Source: Methylobacterium brachythecii (lineage in GTDB: Bacteria; Pseudomonadota; Alphaproteobacteria; Rhizobiales; Beijerinckiaceae). From it: DNA of 64,000 nucleotides. The stretch's first letter is position 1. Each line of letters begins with the position of its first letter. The notes under the pieces are model-generated. The model saw only the letters and a program-made list of their open reading frames with translations, was not told where the DNA came from and made no database searches. A program made the translations under genes and the position numbers. Below are positions 25,848 to 35,229 of the stretch, piece by piece. The stretch spans positions 124,001 through 188,000 of the forward strand of contig NZ_JACIDN010000005.1 in the NCBI RefSeq assembly GCF_014196345.1, written 5' to 3'.

Positions 25848-28052
25848 ATGAGCGCCTATACGAATTTCCGCTTCGAGACCGATGCCGACGGGATCGCGCT
25901 GGCGACCTGGGACATGCCGGGCCGCTCGATGAACGTCATCACCATGGAGGTGATGGATGAGCTTGAGCGGATCGTGCAGGCGGTGGCGGGTGACGCGGCC
26001 ATCAAGGGCTGCGTCATCACCAGCGGCAAGGAGCAGTTCTCGGGCGGCGCCGACCTGACCATGCTGCAGGGCCTCGGCGCCGAATACGAGCGGCTCAAGG
26101 CGACGGCCGGCGAAGAGGAGGCGATGCGCCACTTCTTCGAGGGCGCCCGGCGGCTGAACCTAGTCTTCCGGGGGCTGGAGACCTGCGGCAAGCCCTTCGC
26201 CGCAGCGATCCATGGGCTCTGCCTCGGCGGCGCCTTCGAGCTGGCGCTGTCCTGTCATCACAGGATCCTGTCCGACGACGACAAGACGCGGGTTGGCCTG
26301 CCCGAGATCAAGGTTGGCCTTTTCCCCGGCGGTGGCGGCACCCAGCGTGTGCCCCGCCTGATGCAGACGGGCGACGCCCTGCAGATGCTGTTCAAGGGCG
26401 AGCAGATCCGCGCTCCCATGGCCAAGGGCATGGGCCTCGTCCACGCCGTCGCGCCCCGTGCCGAGATCGTCGAGAAGGCCAAGGCCTGGATCAAGGAAGG
26501 CGGCTCGGCCGTCGCGCCCTGGGACGTGCCGAAATACAAGGCCCCGTCGGGTAAGGTCTATTCGCCGGCCGGCATGATGATCTGGCCGCCGGCCAACGCG
26601 ATCTACCGCCGCGAGACCCACGACAACTACCCCGCCGCCAAGGCGATCCTGCACTCGGTCTACGAAGGGCTGCAGCTGCCGATGGATCTCGCCCTGAAGG
26701 TCGAGAGCCGGTACTTCACCAACATCCTGCGCACCAAGGAAGCGCAGGCGATGATCCGCACCCTGTTCATCTCCATGGGTGAAATCAACAAGGGCGCTCG
26801 CCGCCCGAAGGACGTGCCTCCGACTTCGATCAAGAAGGTCGGTGTCGTCGGCGCCGGCTTCATGGGTGCTGGCGTCGCCTATGTCACGGCCGAGGCCGGC
26901 ATGGAGGTCGTGCTCGTCGACCAGAGCCTGGAAGCCGCCGAGAAGGGCAAGGGCCACGCTCAGAAACTCATCACCGACCGGGTCAACAAGGGCCGGGCCA
27001 AGGCGGCCGACCGCGACGCGCTGCTCGGACGCATCACCGCCAGCGGCGACTATGCCGATCTCGCCGGCTGCGACCTCGTCATCGAGGCGGTCTTCGAAGA
27101 CCCGAAGGTGAAGGCCGAGGTGATCGCCAAGGTCGAGGCGGTGATCGGGGAGGGCGCGATCTTCGCCTCCAACACCTCGACCCTGCCGATCTCCGGCCTC
27201 GCCAAGGCTTCGTCGCGACCGACGGATTTCGTCGGCATCCACTTCTTCTCGCCGGTCGAGAAGATGCTGCTCGTCGAGATCATCCGGGGTGAGCAGACCG
27301 GCGACAAGGCGATCGCCGCCGCGCTCGATTATGTGCGCGCCATCAAGAAGACGCCGATCATCGTCAACGACAGCCGCGGTTTCTTCGCCAATCGCTGCGT
27401 GATCGCCTATCTCGAAGAGGGTCACCGCATGCTCGCCGAGGGCGTGCCGCCGGCCATGATCGAGAATGCCGGCAAGATGGCCGGCATGCCGGTCGGGCCC
27501 CTCTCACTCAACGACGAGGTCGGCATCGATCTCGGCCTCAAGATCCTGAAGGCGACCGAAGCGCAGCTCGGCCCCGACGCGGTCGATCCGATCCAGAAGG
27601 CGCTGCTCACCGAGCTCGTCGAGAACCAGGGCCGTCTCGGCCGCAAGAACCGCAAGGGCTTCTACGACTACCCCGAGAGCGGCCAGAAGCGGCTCTGGCC
27701 GGCGCTTCGCGAGATGCAGGCCGAGCCGCTCGTCGCAGACGAGATCGACGTCGCCGAGTTGAAGCAGCGCTTCCTCGTCGTGCAGGCGCTGGAGGCCGCG
27801 CGCACGGTCCAGGAGGGCGTCATCACCGACCCACGTGAGGCCGATGTCGGCTCGATCCTGGGCTTCGGCTTCGCGCCCTTCACGGGCGGCGCGCTCTCCT
27901 ACATCGATTTCATGGGAGCCAGCCGCTTCGTCGAGCTGGCGCGTGGGCTGGAGGCCAAACATGGCCCCCGCTTCGCGCCGCCGGACAACCTCGTCGCGAT
28001 GGCCGAGAACGGCGGCCGCTTCTACGACGCGCTGAAGAAGAAGGCGGCCTGA
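25848..28052 (+). CDS. fadJ: Bifunctional enoyl-CoA hydratase/3-hydroxyacyl-CoA dehydrogenase (FadJ type)
   Basis: A 734-residue multifunctional beta-oxidation protein. The crotonase domain (about 1-200) has GGADLTML and GLCLGGAFELALSCH. The NAD-binding 3-hydroxyacyl-CoA dehydrogenase domain starts with G335-A-G337-FM-G340 and includes HFFSPVEKMLLVEII. The dehydrogenase C-terminal domain follows with FFANRCVIAYLEEG and two repeats up to the end. It hydrates enoyl-CoA and oxidises the product with NAD+. ATG 25848 lies after CCCCGAGGATCCGCG with a GAGG ribosome site. It converges with the DUF2336 gene 13 nt downstream. Confidence 0.94.
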   Translation: MSAYTNFRFETDADGIALATWDMPGRSMNVITMEVMDELERIVQAVAGDAAIKGCVITSGKEQFSGGADLTMLQGLGAEYERLKATAGEEEAMRHFFEGARRLNLVFRGLETCGKPFAAAIHGLCLGGAFELALSCHHRILSDDDKTRVGLPEIKVGLFPGGGGTQRVPRLMQTGDALQMLFKGEQIRAPMAKGMGLVHAVAPRAEIVEKAKAWIKEGGSAVAPWDVPKYKAPSGKVYSPAGMMIWPPANAIYRRETHDNYPAAKAILHSVYEGLQLPMDLALKVESRYFTNILRTKEAQAMIRTLFISMGEINKGARRPKDVPPTSIKKVGVVGAGFMGAGVAYVTAEAGMEVVLVDQSLEAAEKGKGHAQKLITDRVNKGRAKAADRDALLGRITASGDYADLAGCDLVIEAVFEDPKVKAEVIAKVEAVIGEGAIFASNTSTLPISGLAKASSRPTDFVGIHFFSPVEKMLLVEIIRGEQTGDKAIAAALDYVRAIKKTPIIVNDSRGFFANRCVIAYLEEGHRMLAEGVPPAMIENAGKMAGMPVGPLSLNDEVGIDLGLKILKATEAQLGPDAVDPIQKALLTELVENQGRLGRKNRKGFYDYPESGQKRLWPALREMQAEPLVADEIDVAELKQRFLVVQALEAARTVQEGVITDPREADVGSILGFGFAPFTGGALSYIDFMGASRFVELARGLEAKHGPRFAPPDNLVAMAENGGRFYDALKKKAA

Positions 28053-28065
28053 GCCTCGCGCCGGC

Positions 28066-29142
28066 TCAGCCGGCCTTCTGCAGCTGATCCCGGGCGGCCG
28101 TGAAGCGTACCACGCGCTGTGCGGTCGCCACGGAGAGCGCCTGGAACGCTTCGAACGCGCCGCGCATCTCCTCCGCCGGCGGCTCCTTGCCGGTCTTCGA
28201 GATCAGGAAGGCCTTGAAGGTCCCCCAGCCGAAGCGCAGCGAGCGGATCAGGAAGAGCAGCGGATCGGAATGCGCGCCCTGGTAGGCGCTCAACACCATC
28301 TCCGCCGGCATCGCCGCCGCGCGGGAGAGACCGACGATCGCCTCCATCACGCGGCCCTCTGCCAGCCACGCGACGAGATCCGCTTCCTCCGGGTGCCGGG
28401 CGCCCTTACCGGCGAGCCAACCGTCGACCGCAACGGCCGCCTCCTGGAGGGAGATCGACTCGCCGGCGACGGCGCGGGCGGCGCGCGACACCGCGACCGC
28501 GGCGGCCTCGCCTCCGAACTCGTCGCCGAGCTTGCGCGAGACGCGCGCCTTGGCGGTCTCCACGAGATGATCGATGTGGATCGCCGGGATGTCGCGGCGC
28601 AGGAGGAGGATGTTCTTCAGGTCGGGGTCGTCAGCGCCGTGACTCGCGAGCGTGTCGAAGCTCTGGGGTGAGAAGCGCGCGCCGTCATTGCCCGCGACCG
28701 TCCGGAGAACCGCTCCGTCGCCGCGTGAGACGAGTACGTTCGTGACCCGCTCCGACAGCGAGCGCCGCCGCGAGATCGCCTGGAGATGGTCCTGGCCGCG
28801 TTCCTCGGCGATCCGGATGAGATCGCCCTCCGCGACCTGTACGGATCGCGACAGCACGGGACCGGCTACGGCCGCGTCCGCGTCGTAGGCGAGATCGCGC
28901 ACCACGGAGCGCGGCGCGTTGGCGATGCCGGCGACGGATTCGGACAGAGCAGCCCTGGCCGCCGTCTCGACGCTCTGGGACAGCTTGAGGATCACGGTCT
29001 CGAAGGCCGAGAGCTGGCTCTGGCCGAGCCGCTCCGCGGTGTCGACGAAGAGATCGGTCATCCGCAGGAGCATCACCCGCCGCGCCGCCGGATCGCCGTT
29101 GGTCACGGCGTATTCGACATCCTGGGCGAGGGAAACCATCAT
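28066..29142 (-). CDS. DUF2336 family protein
   Basis: A 358-residue mostly helical, Ala-rich cytosolic protein. It has the features of DUF2336: an N-terminal helical array (LAQDVEYAVTNGDPAARRVM), the middle pattern IAEERGQDHLQAISRR and SERVTNVLVSRGDGAVLRTVA, which resemble HEAT-like repeats, and a C-terminal four-helix part. DUF2336 proteins are common in Rhizobiales and have no known catalytic role. Two adjacent ATGs (29142 and 29139) are possible starts. It diverges from the small Pmp3-type gene. Confidence 0.88.
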   Translation of the reverse strand: MMVSLAQDVEYAVTNGDPAARRVMLLRMTDLFVDTAERLGQSQLSAFETVILKLSQSVETAARAALSESVAGIANAPRSVVRDLAYDADAAVAGPVLSRSVQVAEGDLIRIAEERGQDHLQAISRRRSLSERVTNVLVSRGDGAVLRTVAGNDGARFSPQSFDTLASHGADDPDLKNILLLRRDIPAIHIDHLVETAKARVSRKLGDEFGGEAAAVAVSRAARAVAGESISLQEAAVAVDGWLAGKGARHPEEADLVAWLAEGRVMEAIVGLSRAAAMPAEMVLSAYQGAHSDPLLFLIRSLRFGWGTFKAFLISKTGKEPPAEEMRGAFEAFQALSVATAQRVVRFTAARDQLQKAG

Positions 29143-29263
29143 CGCGTTAGGGGTACCGGCGAACCTCGTCGGATTTTGATCGCCAGACCTTTACAAAACA
29201 TCGCCGCTGGAACTCGAATGCTCACGCTTGCGTTCCGAGGACGTCCAAATCGACGGAGCTCCC

Positions 29264-29428
29264 GTGTCAACCTTCGTACAGATCCTGATTGCATTCTTTC
29301 TGCCGCCGATCTCCGTCCTGATGACGAATGGATTCGGTCTGCAGTTCCTGCTGAACGTGCTGCTCTGTCTGCTGTTCTATCTCCCGGGCTCGTTCCACGC
29401 CCTATACCTTCTTCTGCGCGATCGCTGA
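29264..29428 (+). CDS. Pmp3/YqaE-type small membrane protein
   Basis: A 54-residue two-helix membrane peptide of the UPF0057/Pmp3 family. The pattern is FVQILIAFFLPPISVLM, GFGLQFLLNVLLCLLFYLPG and HALYLLL; the first helix with the conserved PP and the second with the conserved YLPG. The GTG at 29264, 5 nt after GGAG (29255-29258), gives the family length; the frame is open further upstream, but that part is not conserved. Homologues respond to salt or membrane stress. It stands between two minus-strand genes. Confidence 0.88.
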   Translation: MSTFVQILIAFFLPPISVLMTNGFGLQFLLNVLLCLLFYLPGSFHALYLLLRDR

Positions 29429-29474
29429 GCGATTCACTCAACCCAAGCGCGCATCACCGGACGAAGCGAGAGCG

Positions 29475-29491
29475 CGGGGCCGCCGGCCCCG
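29475..29491. terminator. Short GC hairpin between Pmp3-type and AprI-type genes
   Basis: CGGGGCC (29475-29481) pairs with GGCCCCG (29485-29491) across a 3-nt loop between two convergent genes. There is no U-run on either side, so terminator function is only suggested by its place. Confidence 0.35.
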
Positions 29492-29497
29492 TCCCAG

Positions 29498-30466
29498 TCA
29501 GTTCTCGACCTTGCGCAGAACCAGCGTGGTGCCGGTGTCGGGATCGCGCCGCCAGACCCCATCGGCGGTGCGGACCAGGTTGATCGCGTGGCCGCGCCGC
29601 GCCTTCAGGGTGAGGTGGCCGCTGGCGTAGCGCCACGAGGTCGGATCGAAGGTGGCGATCCCGCTGTCGCGACAACCGGGCAGAAGCCTGGCGGGTGACA
29701 GGTCCTTGAGAGGCTCCCGCTCCGCCTTGGCCGCGATCGCCCTCGATTCCAGGGCGATCCGGCAGACATCCTTTTCGTTGAAGCGGTCGAGGGCGTAGGT
29801 CCCGACCGGCGAACCGTTCATGGGAGCCGCACTGATGGGAGCGGGGACATCGGCCCGCGCTATCGGCTGCGGCTTGGTCAGGACGCCCGATTGCAGCATC
29901 GGCTGCGAACCAGGGATGCCCTGGCTCGGCGCAACGTCGGAGATGCCTGGGGCAGAGGGTTGGGACTCGTCCGCAATCGGCGGCGGCGGGGGCGGCAACG
30001 TCGCCATGGTCTGCAGGGGAACGAGACTGTAGCTTCCGCCCTTCTCATCCTTGCCGATGAGGCTCTGCTGGTCGGGGCGCGGCACGAACGAGACCAGCGG
30101 GCGCACATTGCGGTCGACGATCCGGATGCCCTTCTCCGCGAACAGCCAGCCCGCGGCCTCGGCGAGGACGGGGAGGGCCCGTCGGCAACCGGCGGGGAAG
30201 CGCAGAAGACGGCCGTTCGGCCCGCTATCGCCGGATAGGGACAGCTCGCAGCGACGGTTGCTGCCGTCGAGGGCCATGTCCCAGGTGCCGACAGCATCCC
30301 CGAGGGTCTCGGGGAGAGTCTTCATGGGAGGCGCAGGGGGAGGTGCCGAGGGCGTCTCCGCCGCCGGCGCCGGCATCTCGTCGATCCTCAGTCCCGTATC
30401 CTGTGCGCGCAAGGGCGCGCCCGCTGCGATCAGCAGCGCACACCCCACCAGCGCGCGCAGGATCAT
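29498..30466 (-). CDS. Exported protein with two AprI/Inh-like domains
   Basis: A 322-residue exported protein. A signal peptide (MILRALVGCALLIAAG, ending near LRAQ) is followed by a Pro/Ala linker, a first AprI/Inh-type beta-barrel (about 56-135; GTWDMAL, a CELSLSG strand and the later FPAGCRRAL Cys), a Pro-rich linker (about 155-225) and a second copy (about 228-322; GTYALDRFNEKDVCRIALE, LLPGCRDSGI). Each copy has the Cys pair that forms the disulfide in this inhibitor family. Known AprI proteins inhibit serralysin-type metalloproteases; no protease gene is near. Its start overlaps the upstream 2-hydroxyacid dehydrogenase stop by ATGA, so the two are co-transcribed. Confidence 0.75.
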   Translation of the reverse strand: MILRALVGCALLIAAGAPLRAQDTGLRIDEMPAPAAETPSAPPPAPPMKTLPETLGDAVGTWDMALDGSNRRCELSLSGDSGPNGRLLRFPAGCRRALPVLAEAAGWLFAEKGIRIVDRNVRPLVSFVPRPDQQSLIGKDEKGGSYSLVPLQTMATLPPPPPPIADESQPSAPGISDVAPSQGIPGSQPMLQSGVLTKPQPIARADVPAPISAAPMNGSPVGTYALDRFNEKDVCRIALESRAIAAKAEREPLKDLSPARLLPGCRDSGIATFDPTSWRYASGHLTLKARRGHAINLVRTADGVWRRDPDTGTTLVLRKVEN

Positions 30467-31437
30467 GTCCGCGGGCTCCAGGGCGTCTCGGCGACGGGCG
30501 TCAGCGGGCCACGGCCCTCGAACCAGGAGACGAGGTTGTCGACGACGAGCCGGCCCATTGCCCGGCGCGTATGGACGGAGGCCGAGCCGACATGCGGCAG
30601 CAGCACGGTGCGCTCGACGTCGATCAGCGCCTGCGGGACCTGCGGCTCCTTGGCGAAGACGTCGAGCCCGGCGCCGTGGATAGTGCCGGAGCGCAGCGCC
30701 TCGATCAGCGCCGGCTCGTCGATGACCGTGCCGCGGGCGACGTTGATCACGATGCCGTCCGACCCGAGCGCGGCGAGCACAGCGGCATCGACCATGCCCT
30801 CGGTCCCGGCGCCACCCGGTGCCACGACCATCAGCACGTCGACGGCCTGGGCCATCTCCATCAGTGTCGGGTGATAGGCGTAGGAGACGTCGGATTGGCG
30901 CGAGCGCCCATGATAGTGGATCGCCACGTCGAACCCTTCGAGCCGTCGGGCGATGGCCCGTCCGATCCGGCCGAGGCCGAGGATGCCGACCTTGCGCTCG
31001 CGAAGCGTCGCAGAGAGCGGGTAGGGCTTCTCGGGCCACTTCCCGGCACGAAGGTAGCGGTCGGCCTGGGGAATCTGGCGCAGGGTCGAGAGCAGCAGGC
31101 CTAGTGCGAGGTCGGCGACTTCGTCCGTGAGAACGTCCGGCGTATTGGTGACGATGATCCCGCGACGCCCTGCCTCGGCTGCATCGATCGTGTCGTAGCC
31201 GACGCCGAAATTCGAAATGATCTCGAGCCGCGGCAGCCGATCGAGCAGGGCGCTGTCGACCGGCGTCTGCGCGCCCACGGCGAGGCCGCGGATGCGCGGG
31301 CCGAATTCGGCGAGGAACGCGTCCCGGTCGCCGGCCTCGTGCAGACGATGGAACTGGAAGTGGCCGTTCAGCGCCTCCATGACCTCGGACTGCATCTGCC
31401 GAATGGCGAGGACGTCGGGTTTCGCGGTATCGGTCAC
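30463..31437 (-). CDS. D-isomer-specific 2-hydroxyacid dehydrogenase
   Basis: A 324-residue NAD(P)-dependent enzyme that interconverts 2-keto and D-2-hydroxy acids; glyoxylate or hydroxypyruvate reductase activity is plausible in a methylotroph relative but not proven. The N-terminal catalytic half has ISNFGVGYDTID, the NAD fold has the motif VGILGLGRIGRAIARRL, and catalytic residues appear as Arg in NVARGTVID, Glu in DVFAKEPQV and His in LLPHVGSAS. It is cytosolic. It overlaps the AprI-type gene by ATGA, an odd pairing because that protein is exported. It diverges from leuC, with a 243-bp gap in between that shows no gene. Confidence 0.92.
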   Translation of the reverse strand: MTDTAKPDVLAIRQMQSEVMEALNGHFQFHRLHEAGDRDAFLAEFGPRIRGLAVGAQTPVDSALLDRLPRLEIISNFGVGYDTIDAAEAGRRGIIVTNTPDVLTDEVADLALGLLLSTLRQIPQADRYLRAGKWPEKPYPLSATLRERKVGILGLGRIGRAIARRLEGFDVAIHYHGRSRQSDVSYAYHPTLMEMAQAVDVLMVVAPGGAGTEGMVDAAVLAALGSDGIVINVARGTVIDEPALIEALRSGTIHGAGLDVFAKEPQVPQALIDVERTVLLPHVGSASVHTRRAMGRLVVDNLVSWFEGRGPLTPVAETPWSPRT

Positions 31438-31680
31438 TGGCCGGGGGCCTCTGCTGGTTGCCCCGCCGGCTTACCGCCGGGTCGGGCGACGGTCCAGCGA
31501 GGAGGCTTCACACTTCCGGCAATGCAAGGCAGCACCGCCCCCGTCGGCTGGGCTCTTCCGAAATGTTGCCCGGAGCACTACTAGAGGGATCTGGAATGAT
31601 CCCAACTCGCGCGCCGCCCCGTGGCCACCACGAGCCGGGCTCGTCGAGACCCTGACCATCGTAACCTCGCCGACAGAGCC

Positions 31681-33096
31681 ATGACCGCTCCCCGCACCCT
31701 GTACGACAAGATCTGGGACGACCACGTCGTCGAGACTCTGCCGGACGGAAACACGCTTCTCTACATCGACCGCCACCTCGTCCACGAGGTGACGAGCCCG
31801 CAGGCCTTCGAGGGTCTTCGCGTGGCCGGCCGCCCGGTGCGCGCGCCGGAGAAGACGCTCGCGGTGGTCGATCACAACGTGCAGACCTCGGACCGCTCCA
31901 AAGGCATCGAGGACCCGGAGAGCCGGATCCAGCTCGAAGCGCTCGCCGAGAACGTGCGCGACTTCGGCGTCGAGTTCTACGACGCGCTCGATCGGCGCCA
32001 GGGCATCGTGCACATCATCGGGCCGGAGCAGGGCTTCACGCTGCCGGGCCAGACCATCGTCTGCGGCGACAGCCACACCTCGACGCACGGCGCCTTCGGC
32101 TCGCTCGCCCACGGCATCGGCACGTCGGAGGTCGAGCACGTGCTCGCCACGCAGACGCTGATCCAGCGCAAAGCGAAGAACATGCGCGTCACCGTCGACG
32201 GCACCCTGCCGGCCGGCGTCAGCGCCAAGGACATCGTGCTCGCGATCATCGGCGAGATCGGCACGGCCGGCGGCACCGGCCACGTCATCGAATATGCCGG
32301 CGAGGCCATCCGCGCCCTCTCGATGGAGGGGCGCATGACGATCTGCAACATGTCGATCGAAGGCGGCGCCCGCGCCGGCCTCGTCGCGCCGGACGCCACC
32401 ACCTTCGCCTATGTCGACGGCCGCCCGAAGGCGCCCAAGGGCGAGGCCTTCGCTCGCGCACGCGCCTATTGGGAGAGCCTCGTCACCGACGAGGGCGCGC
32501 ATTTCGACCGCGAGGTGCGGCTCGATGCGGCGAACCTCCCGCCGATTGTCTCCTGGGGCACTAGCCCCGAGGACGTGGTCTCGATCCTGGGCGTCGTACC
32601 GGATCCGGCCTCCATCGCCGACGAGAACAAGCGGCAGTCGAAAGAGCAGGCGCTCGCCTATATGGGCCTGACGCCCGGCACCCGGATGACCGACATCACG
32701 GTCGACCGCATCTTCATCGGCTCCTGCACCAACGGACGCATCGAGGACCTTCGCATCGTCGCCAAGATGGTCGAGGGCCAGAAGGTGCACGAGGGCGTCT
32801 CGGCGATGGTGGTGCCAGGCTCGGGCCTCGTGAAAGCCCAGGCCGAGGCCGAGGGGATCGACCGCATCCTGAAGGCTGCCGGCTTCGACTGGCGCGAGCC
32901 GGGCTGCTCGATGTGCCTCGGCATGAACGCCGACCGCCTCAGCCCGCTGGAGCGCTGCGCCTCGACCTCGAACCGCAACTTCGAGGGCCGTCAGGGCCAT
33001 CGTGGGCGCACCCACCTCGTCTCGCCGGCCATGGCAGCCGCCGCGGCGGTGGCCGGGCGCTTCGTCGACATCCGCGAGTGGCACGGTCAGGCCTGA
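31681..33096 (+). CDS. leuC: 3-isopropylmalate dehydratase large subunit
   Basis: A 471-residue aconitase-family enzyme that isomerises 2- to 3-isopropylmalate in leucine synthesis, as a heterodimer with LeuD. The [4Fe-4S] ligands are C349 (GSCTNGR), C409 and C412 (GCSMCLGMN). The family beginning [12 protein letters not shown] supports ATG 31681; an in-frame start further upstream is not conserved. leuD is not adjacent: a transporter gene follows. In alphaproteobacteria leuC and leuD are often apart, so leuD is presumably elsewhere on the chromosome. Confidence 0.97.
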   Translation: MTAPRTLYDKIWDDHVVETLPDGNTLLYIDRHLVHEVTSPQAFEGLRVAGRPVRAPEKTLAVVDHNVQTSDRSKGIEDPESRIQLEALAENVRDFGVEFYDALDRRQGIVHIIGPEQGFTLPGQTIVCGDSHTSTHGAFGSLAHGIGTSEVEHVLATQTLIQRKAKNMRVTVDGTLPAGVSAKDIVLAIIGEIGTAGGTGHVIEYAGEAIRALSMEGRMTICNMSIEGGARAGLVAPDATTFAYVDGRPKAPKGEAFARARAYWESLVTDEGAHFDREVRLDAANLPPIVSWGTSPEDVVSILGVVPDPASIADENKRQSKEQALAYMGLTPGTRMTDITVDRIFIGSCTNGRIEDLRIVAKMVEGQKVHEGVSAMVVPGSGLVKAQAEAEGIDRILKAAGFDWREPGCSMCLGMNADRLSPLERCASTSNRNFEGRQGHRGRTHLVSPAMAAAAAVAGRFVDIREWHGQA

Positions 33097-33202
33097 CCAA
33101 ACTCCCTTCCCGCCGCTGAGGCGGGGAGGGGACATCCGCCCATCGAGGCGCCGGCGGCACACCGGCCGGCCACCGTCCCATCGATCACGCCTCGAGGCGA
33201 AC

Positions 33203-34129
33203 GTGGACAGCCCTTCCGCCATCGTGCCGCGCCGGAACGAGGCGGTCACGGCCTATCTCATCCTGACCTTCACGGCCCTGCTCTGGGGCGGCAATGCCGT
33301 CGCCGGCAAATGGGCGGTGGGCCAGGTCTCGCCGCAGGTGCTGACGACGCTGCGCTGGGTGATCGCTTTCGGCGCGCTTATCGCCTTCACCGGCCGTCGA
33401 TCGATCTCGGACCTGCCGAGGCTGAGGCCGCACTGGCTTTACGTGCTGCTGATGGGCGCCACCGGCTTCACCGCCTTCGCGAGCCTGTTCTATATCGCGG
33501 GTGAGACGACCAGCGCCCTCAATCTCGCACTGATCCAGGGGTTGATCCCGGCTCTGGTCGTGCTGATCAACCTCGTCGTTCACCGGATCGGCGTCACCGG
33601 CGGCCAGGCCGTCGGGCTCGTGGTCACCCTTTTCGGGGCCGTGGTCGCCACCACGCATGGCGACTGGGCGGTGCTGACGACGCTCTCGTTCAAGTTCGGC
33701 GACGCGCTGATGGTCGCCGCCTGTGTGCTCTATGCCGCCTACGCGGTGGCGCTCGCGCGTCGCCCGAAGGTCGCCGGCCTGACCTTCTTCACCGCCCTCT
33801 CGGCCGCCGCCGCGCTCACCTCCTTCGTCCCGCTGGGAGCCGAGTGGGCGGCTGGTCATCTGCAATGGCCGACGCCACGCGGCTGGCTGATCGTCGCCTA
33901 TGTCGCGCTCGGCCCGACGCTGATCGGCCAATTGCTCTTCATTCGCGGCGTCGAGATGATCGGCGCGAACCGGGCCGGACTGTTCGTGAACCTGGTGCCG
34001 GTGTTCGGGGCAATGCTCGCGGTGCTCGTCGCGCGCGAGGCGTTCGGCCCAACCGAGGCACTGGCCCTGATCCTGGTTCTCGGCGGCATCGCGATCGCTG
34101 AGCGGTTTCGGGCGCGCCCGGCGGGTTAG
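33203..34129 (+). CDS. EamA/DMT family transporter
   Basis: A 308-residue inner-membrane protein of the drug/metabolite transporter superfamily with ten predicted helices in two EamA repeats (about 15-150 and 160-305). Typical elements are TALLWGGNAVAGKWAVGQV in the first repeat and the second repeat's VALGPTLIGQLLFIRGVE and NLVPVFGAMLAVLVARE. The GTG at 33203 has GAGG 5 nt upstream and gives a short hydrophilic N-terminus. The substrate is unknown; relatives export amino acids or metabolites. Between leuC and this gene lies a GC-rich run with CGCCGCTGAGGCGGGGAGG, probably a degenerate repeat. Confidence 0.9.
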   Translation: MDSPSAIVPRRNEAVTAYLILTFTALLWGGNAVAGKWAVGQVSPQVLTTLRWVIAFGALIAFTGRRSISDLPRLRPHWLYVLLMGATGFTAFASLFYIAGETTSALNLALIQGLIPALVVLINLVVHRIGVTGGQAVGLVVTLFGAVVATTHGDWAVLTTLSFKFGDALMVAACVLYAAYAVALARRPKVAGLTFFTALSAAAALTSFVPLGAEWAAGHLQWPTPRGWLIVAYVALGPTLIGQLLFIRGVEMIGANRAGLFVNLVPVFGAMLAVLVAREAFGPTEALALILVLGGIAIAERFRARPAG

Positions 34130-34205
34130 AGCTGGTCCGACGGATTGAGGCGGGATGCTCTGCACCTGATGACGCCCGCTGTCTTCGCCGAGACCAGCAC
34201 CGCGG

Positions 34206-35024
34206 TTAGCGGAGGGCCATCATGATCAGGCGGTCGAACATCCGGTCGGATAGCCAGTTGCGCAGGAACAGCATCGTTCCGGCCAGCATGCCGCCGTGGT
34301 AACGGGTCCGCGGTGTCCGGGCCTGAAGCCCCCTGACGATGAGGTCGCTGATGGCCTTGGGCGGCGCCCCCTTCTGACTGGTCATCAACGTCTTCGCCTT
34401 GGCGACGAGGCCCGCATAGGCACCTTGACCGGAGATCCGCTCCGCTTCCGTCGCGGCAATGCCGCTCCACTCGCTCTCGACGCCGCCGGGCTCGATCACG
34501 ACGACGTCGATGCCGAACGGGCGCACTTCCATGCGCAGGGCGTCCGAATAGCCCTCAAGAGCGAATTTGGAGGCGTGGTACCAGCCGCCGAGCGGGGTCG
34601 CGAGCCGCCCACCGATCGAGGACACGTTGAAGATCCGGCCAAACTTGCGAGCCCGCATGTGCGGCAGGCAAAGCTGGGTCAGACGCGCCAGCCCGAACAG
34701 GTTGATCTCCATCTGCCTGCGGGCGTCGTCGAGGGTGACGTCCTCCAGCGCGCCGTATTGCCCGTAGCCTGCATTGTTGATCAGAATGTCGATGCGACCC
34801 TGCTCGCCGATGATCCGCTCGATGGCCGACACCATCGTCGAGTCCTGGGTCACGTCCATCGCCAGGACGTGTCCGCCGGCTGCCTCGATCTCGCCCATCC
34901 GTTCGAGGCGGCGAGCCGCGCCGTAGACGACGTAGCCCTCGCCGATCAGGCGGAGGGCGAAGTCTTTCCCCATACCGGAGGAGGCACCGGTGATCAGGGC
35001 GACGGGCTTGCCGGTGATGGTCAT
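34206..35024 (-). CDS. Short-chain dehydrogenase/reductase
   Basis: A 272-residue classical SDR that uses NAD(P)H. The cofactor motif TGASSGMG (about 12-19), the NNAG strand motif (INNAGYGQYG), the catalytic Ser in FNVSSIGG and YHASK (Tyr and Lys) are present. AGGAACGAG precedes ATG 35024. The substrate is not known. It diverges from a TetR gene across a 205-bp gap that contains nested inverted repeats, so it is probably under that repressor. The C-terminal 35 residues (GGMLAGTMLFLRNWLSDRMF) contain a hydrophobic patch that may bind membrane or a large substrate. Confidence 0.9.
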   Translation of the reverse strand: MTITGKPVALITGASSGMGKDFALRLIGEGYVVYGAARRLERMGEIEAAGGHVLAMDVTQDSTMVSAIERIIGEQGRIDILINNAGYGQYGALEDVTLDDARRQMEINLFGLARLTQLCLPHMRARKFGRIFNVSSIGGRLATPLGGWYHASKFALEGYSDALRMEVRPFGIDVVVIEPGGVESEWSGIAATEAERISGQGAYAGLVAKAKTLMTSQKGAPPKAISDLIVRGLQARTPRTRYHGGMLAGTMLFLRNWLSDRMFDRLIMMALR

Positions 35025-35170
35025 GAATCTCGTTCCTATTGGTTTCGGCATGACTCGTCGTTCCGAGGACGGGGGAAGCCCGAATCCTCGGTCGAAGCCT
35101 CGCCAGGCTGCTGCTGTGCCTTTTTCGGCGCGGAGGCCCGACGGAAGGCCCTTCATCAAAGCGTCGAGAC

Positions 35171-35217
35171 AGATATTATGCACTCAATGCAAAATTGCAA
35201 TAAGGGCATAAATATCT
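35171..35217. promoter_or_regulatory. Nested palindromes between SDR and TetR genes
   Basis: In an AT-rich island in front of the TetR gene, AGATATTATGC (35171-35181) pairs with GCATAAATATCT (35206-35217, one extra A). Inside it, TGCAA (35188-35192) and TTGCA (35195-35199) form a smaller perfect repeat with a 2-nt centre. The island ends 12 nt before the TetR ATG, the expected place for an autoregulatory operator. Confidence 0.6.
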
Positions 35218-35229
35218 TATGGCCGACCT

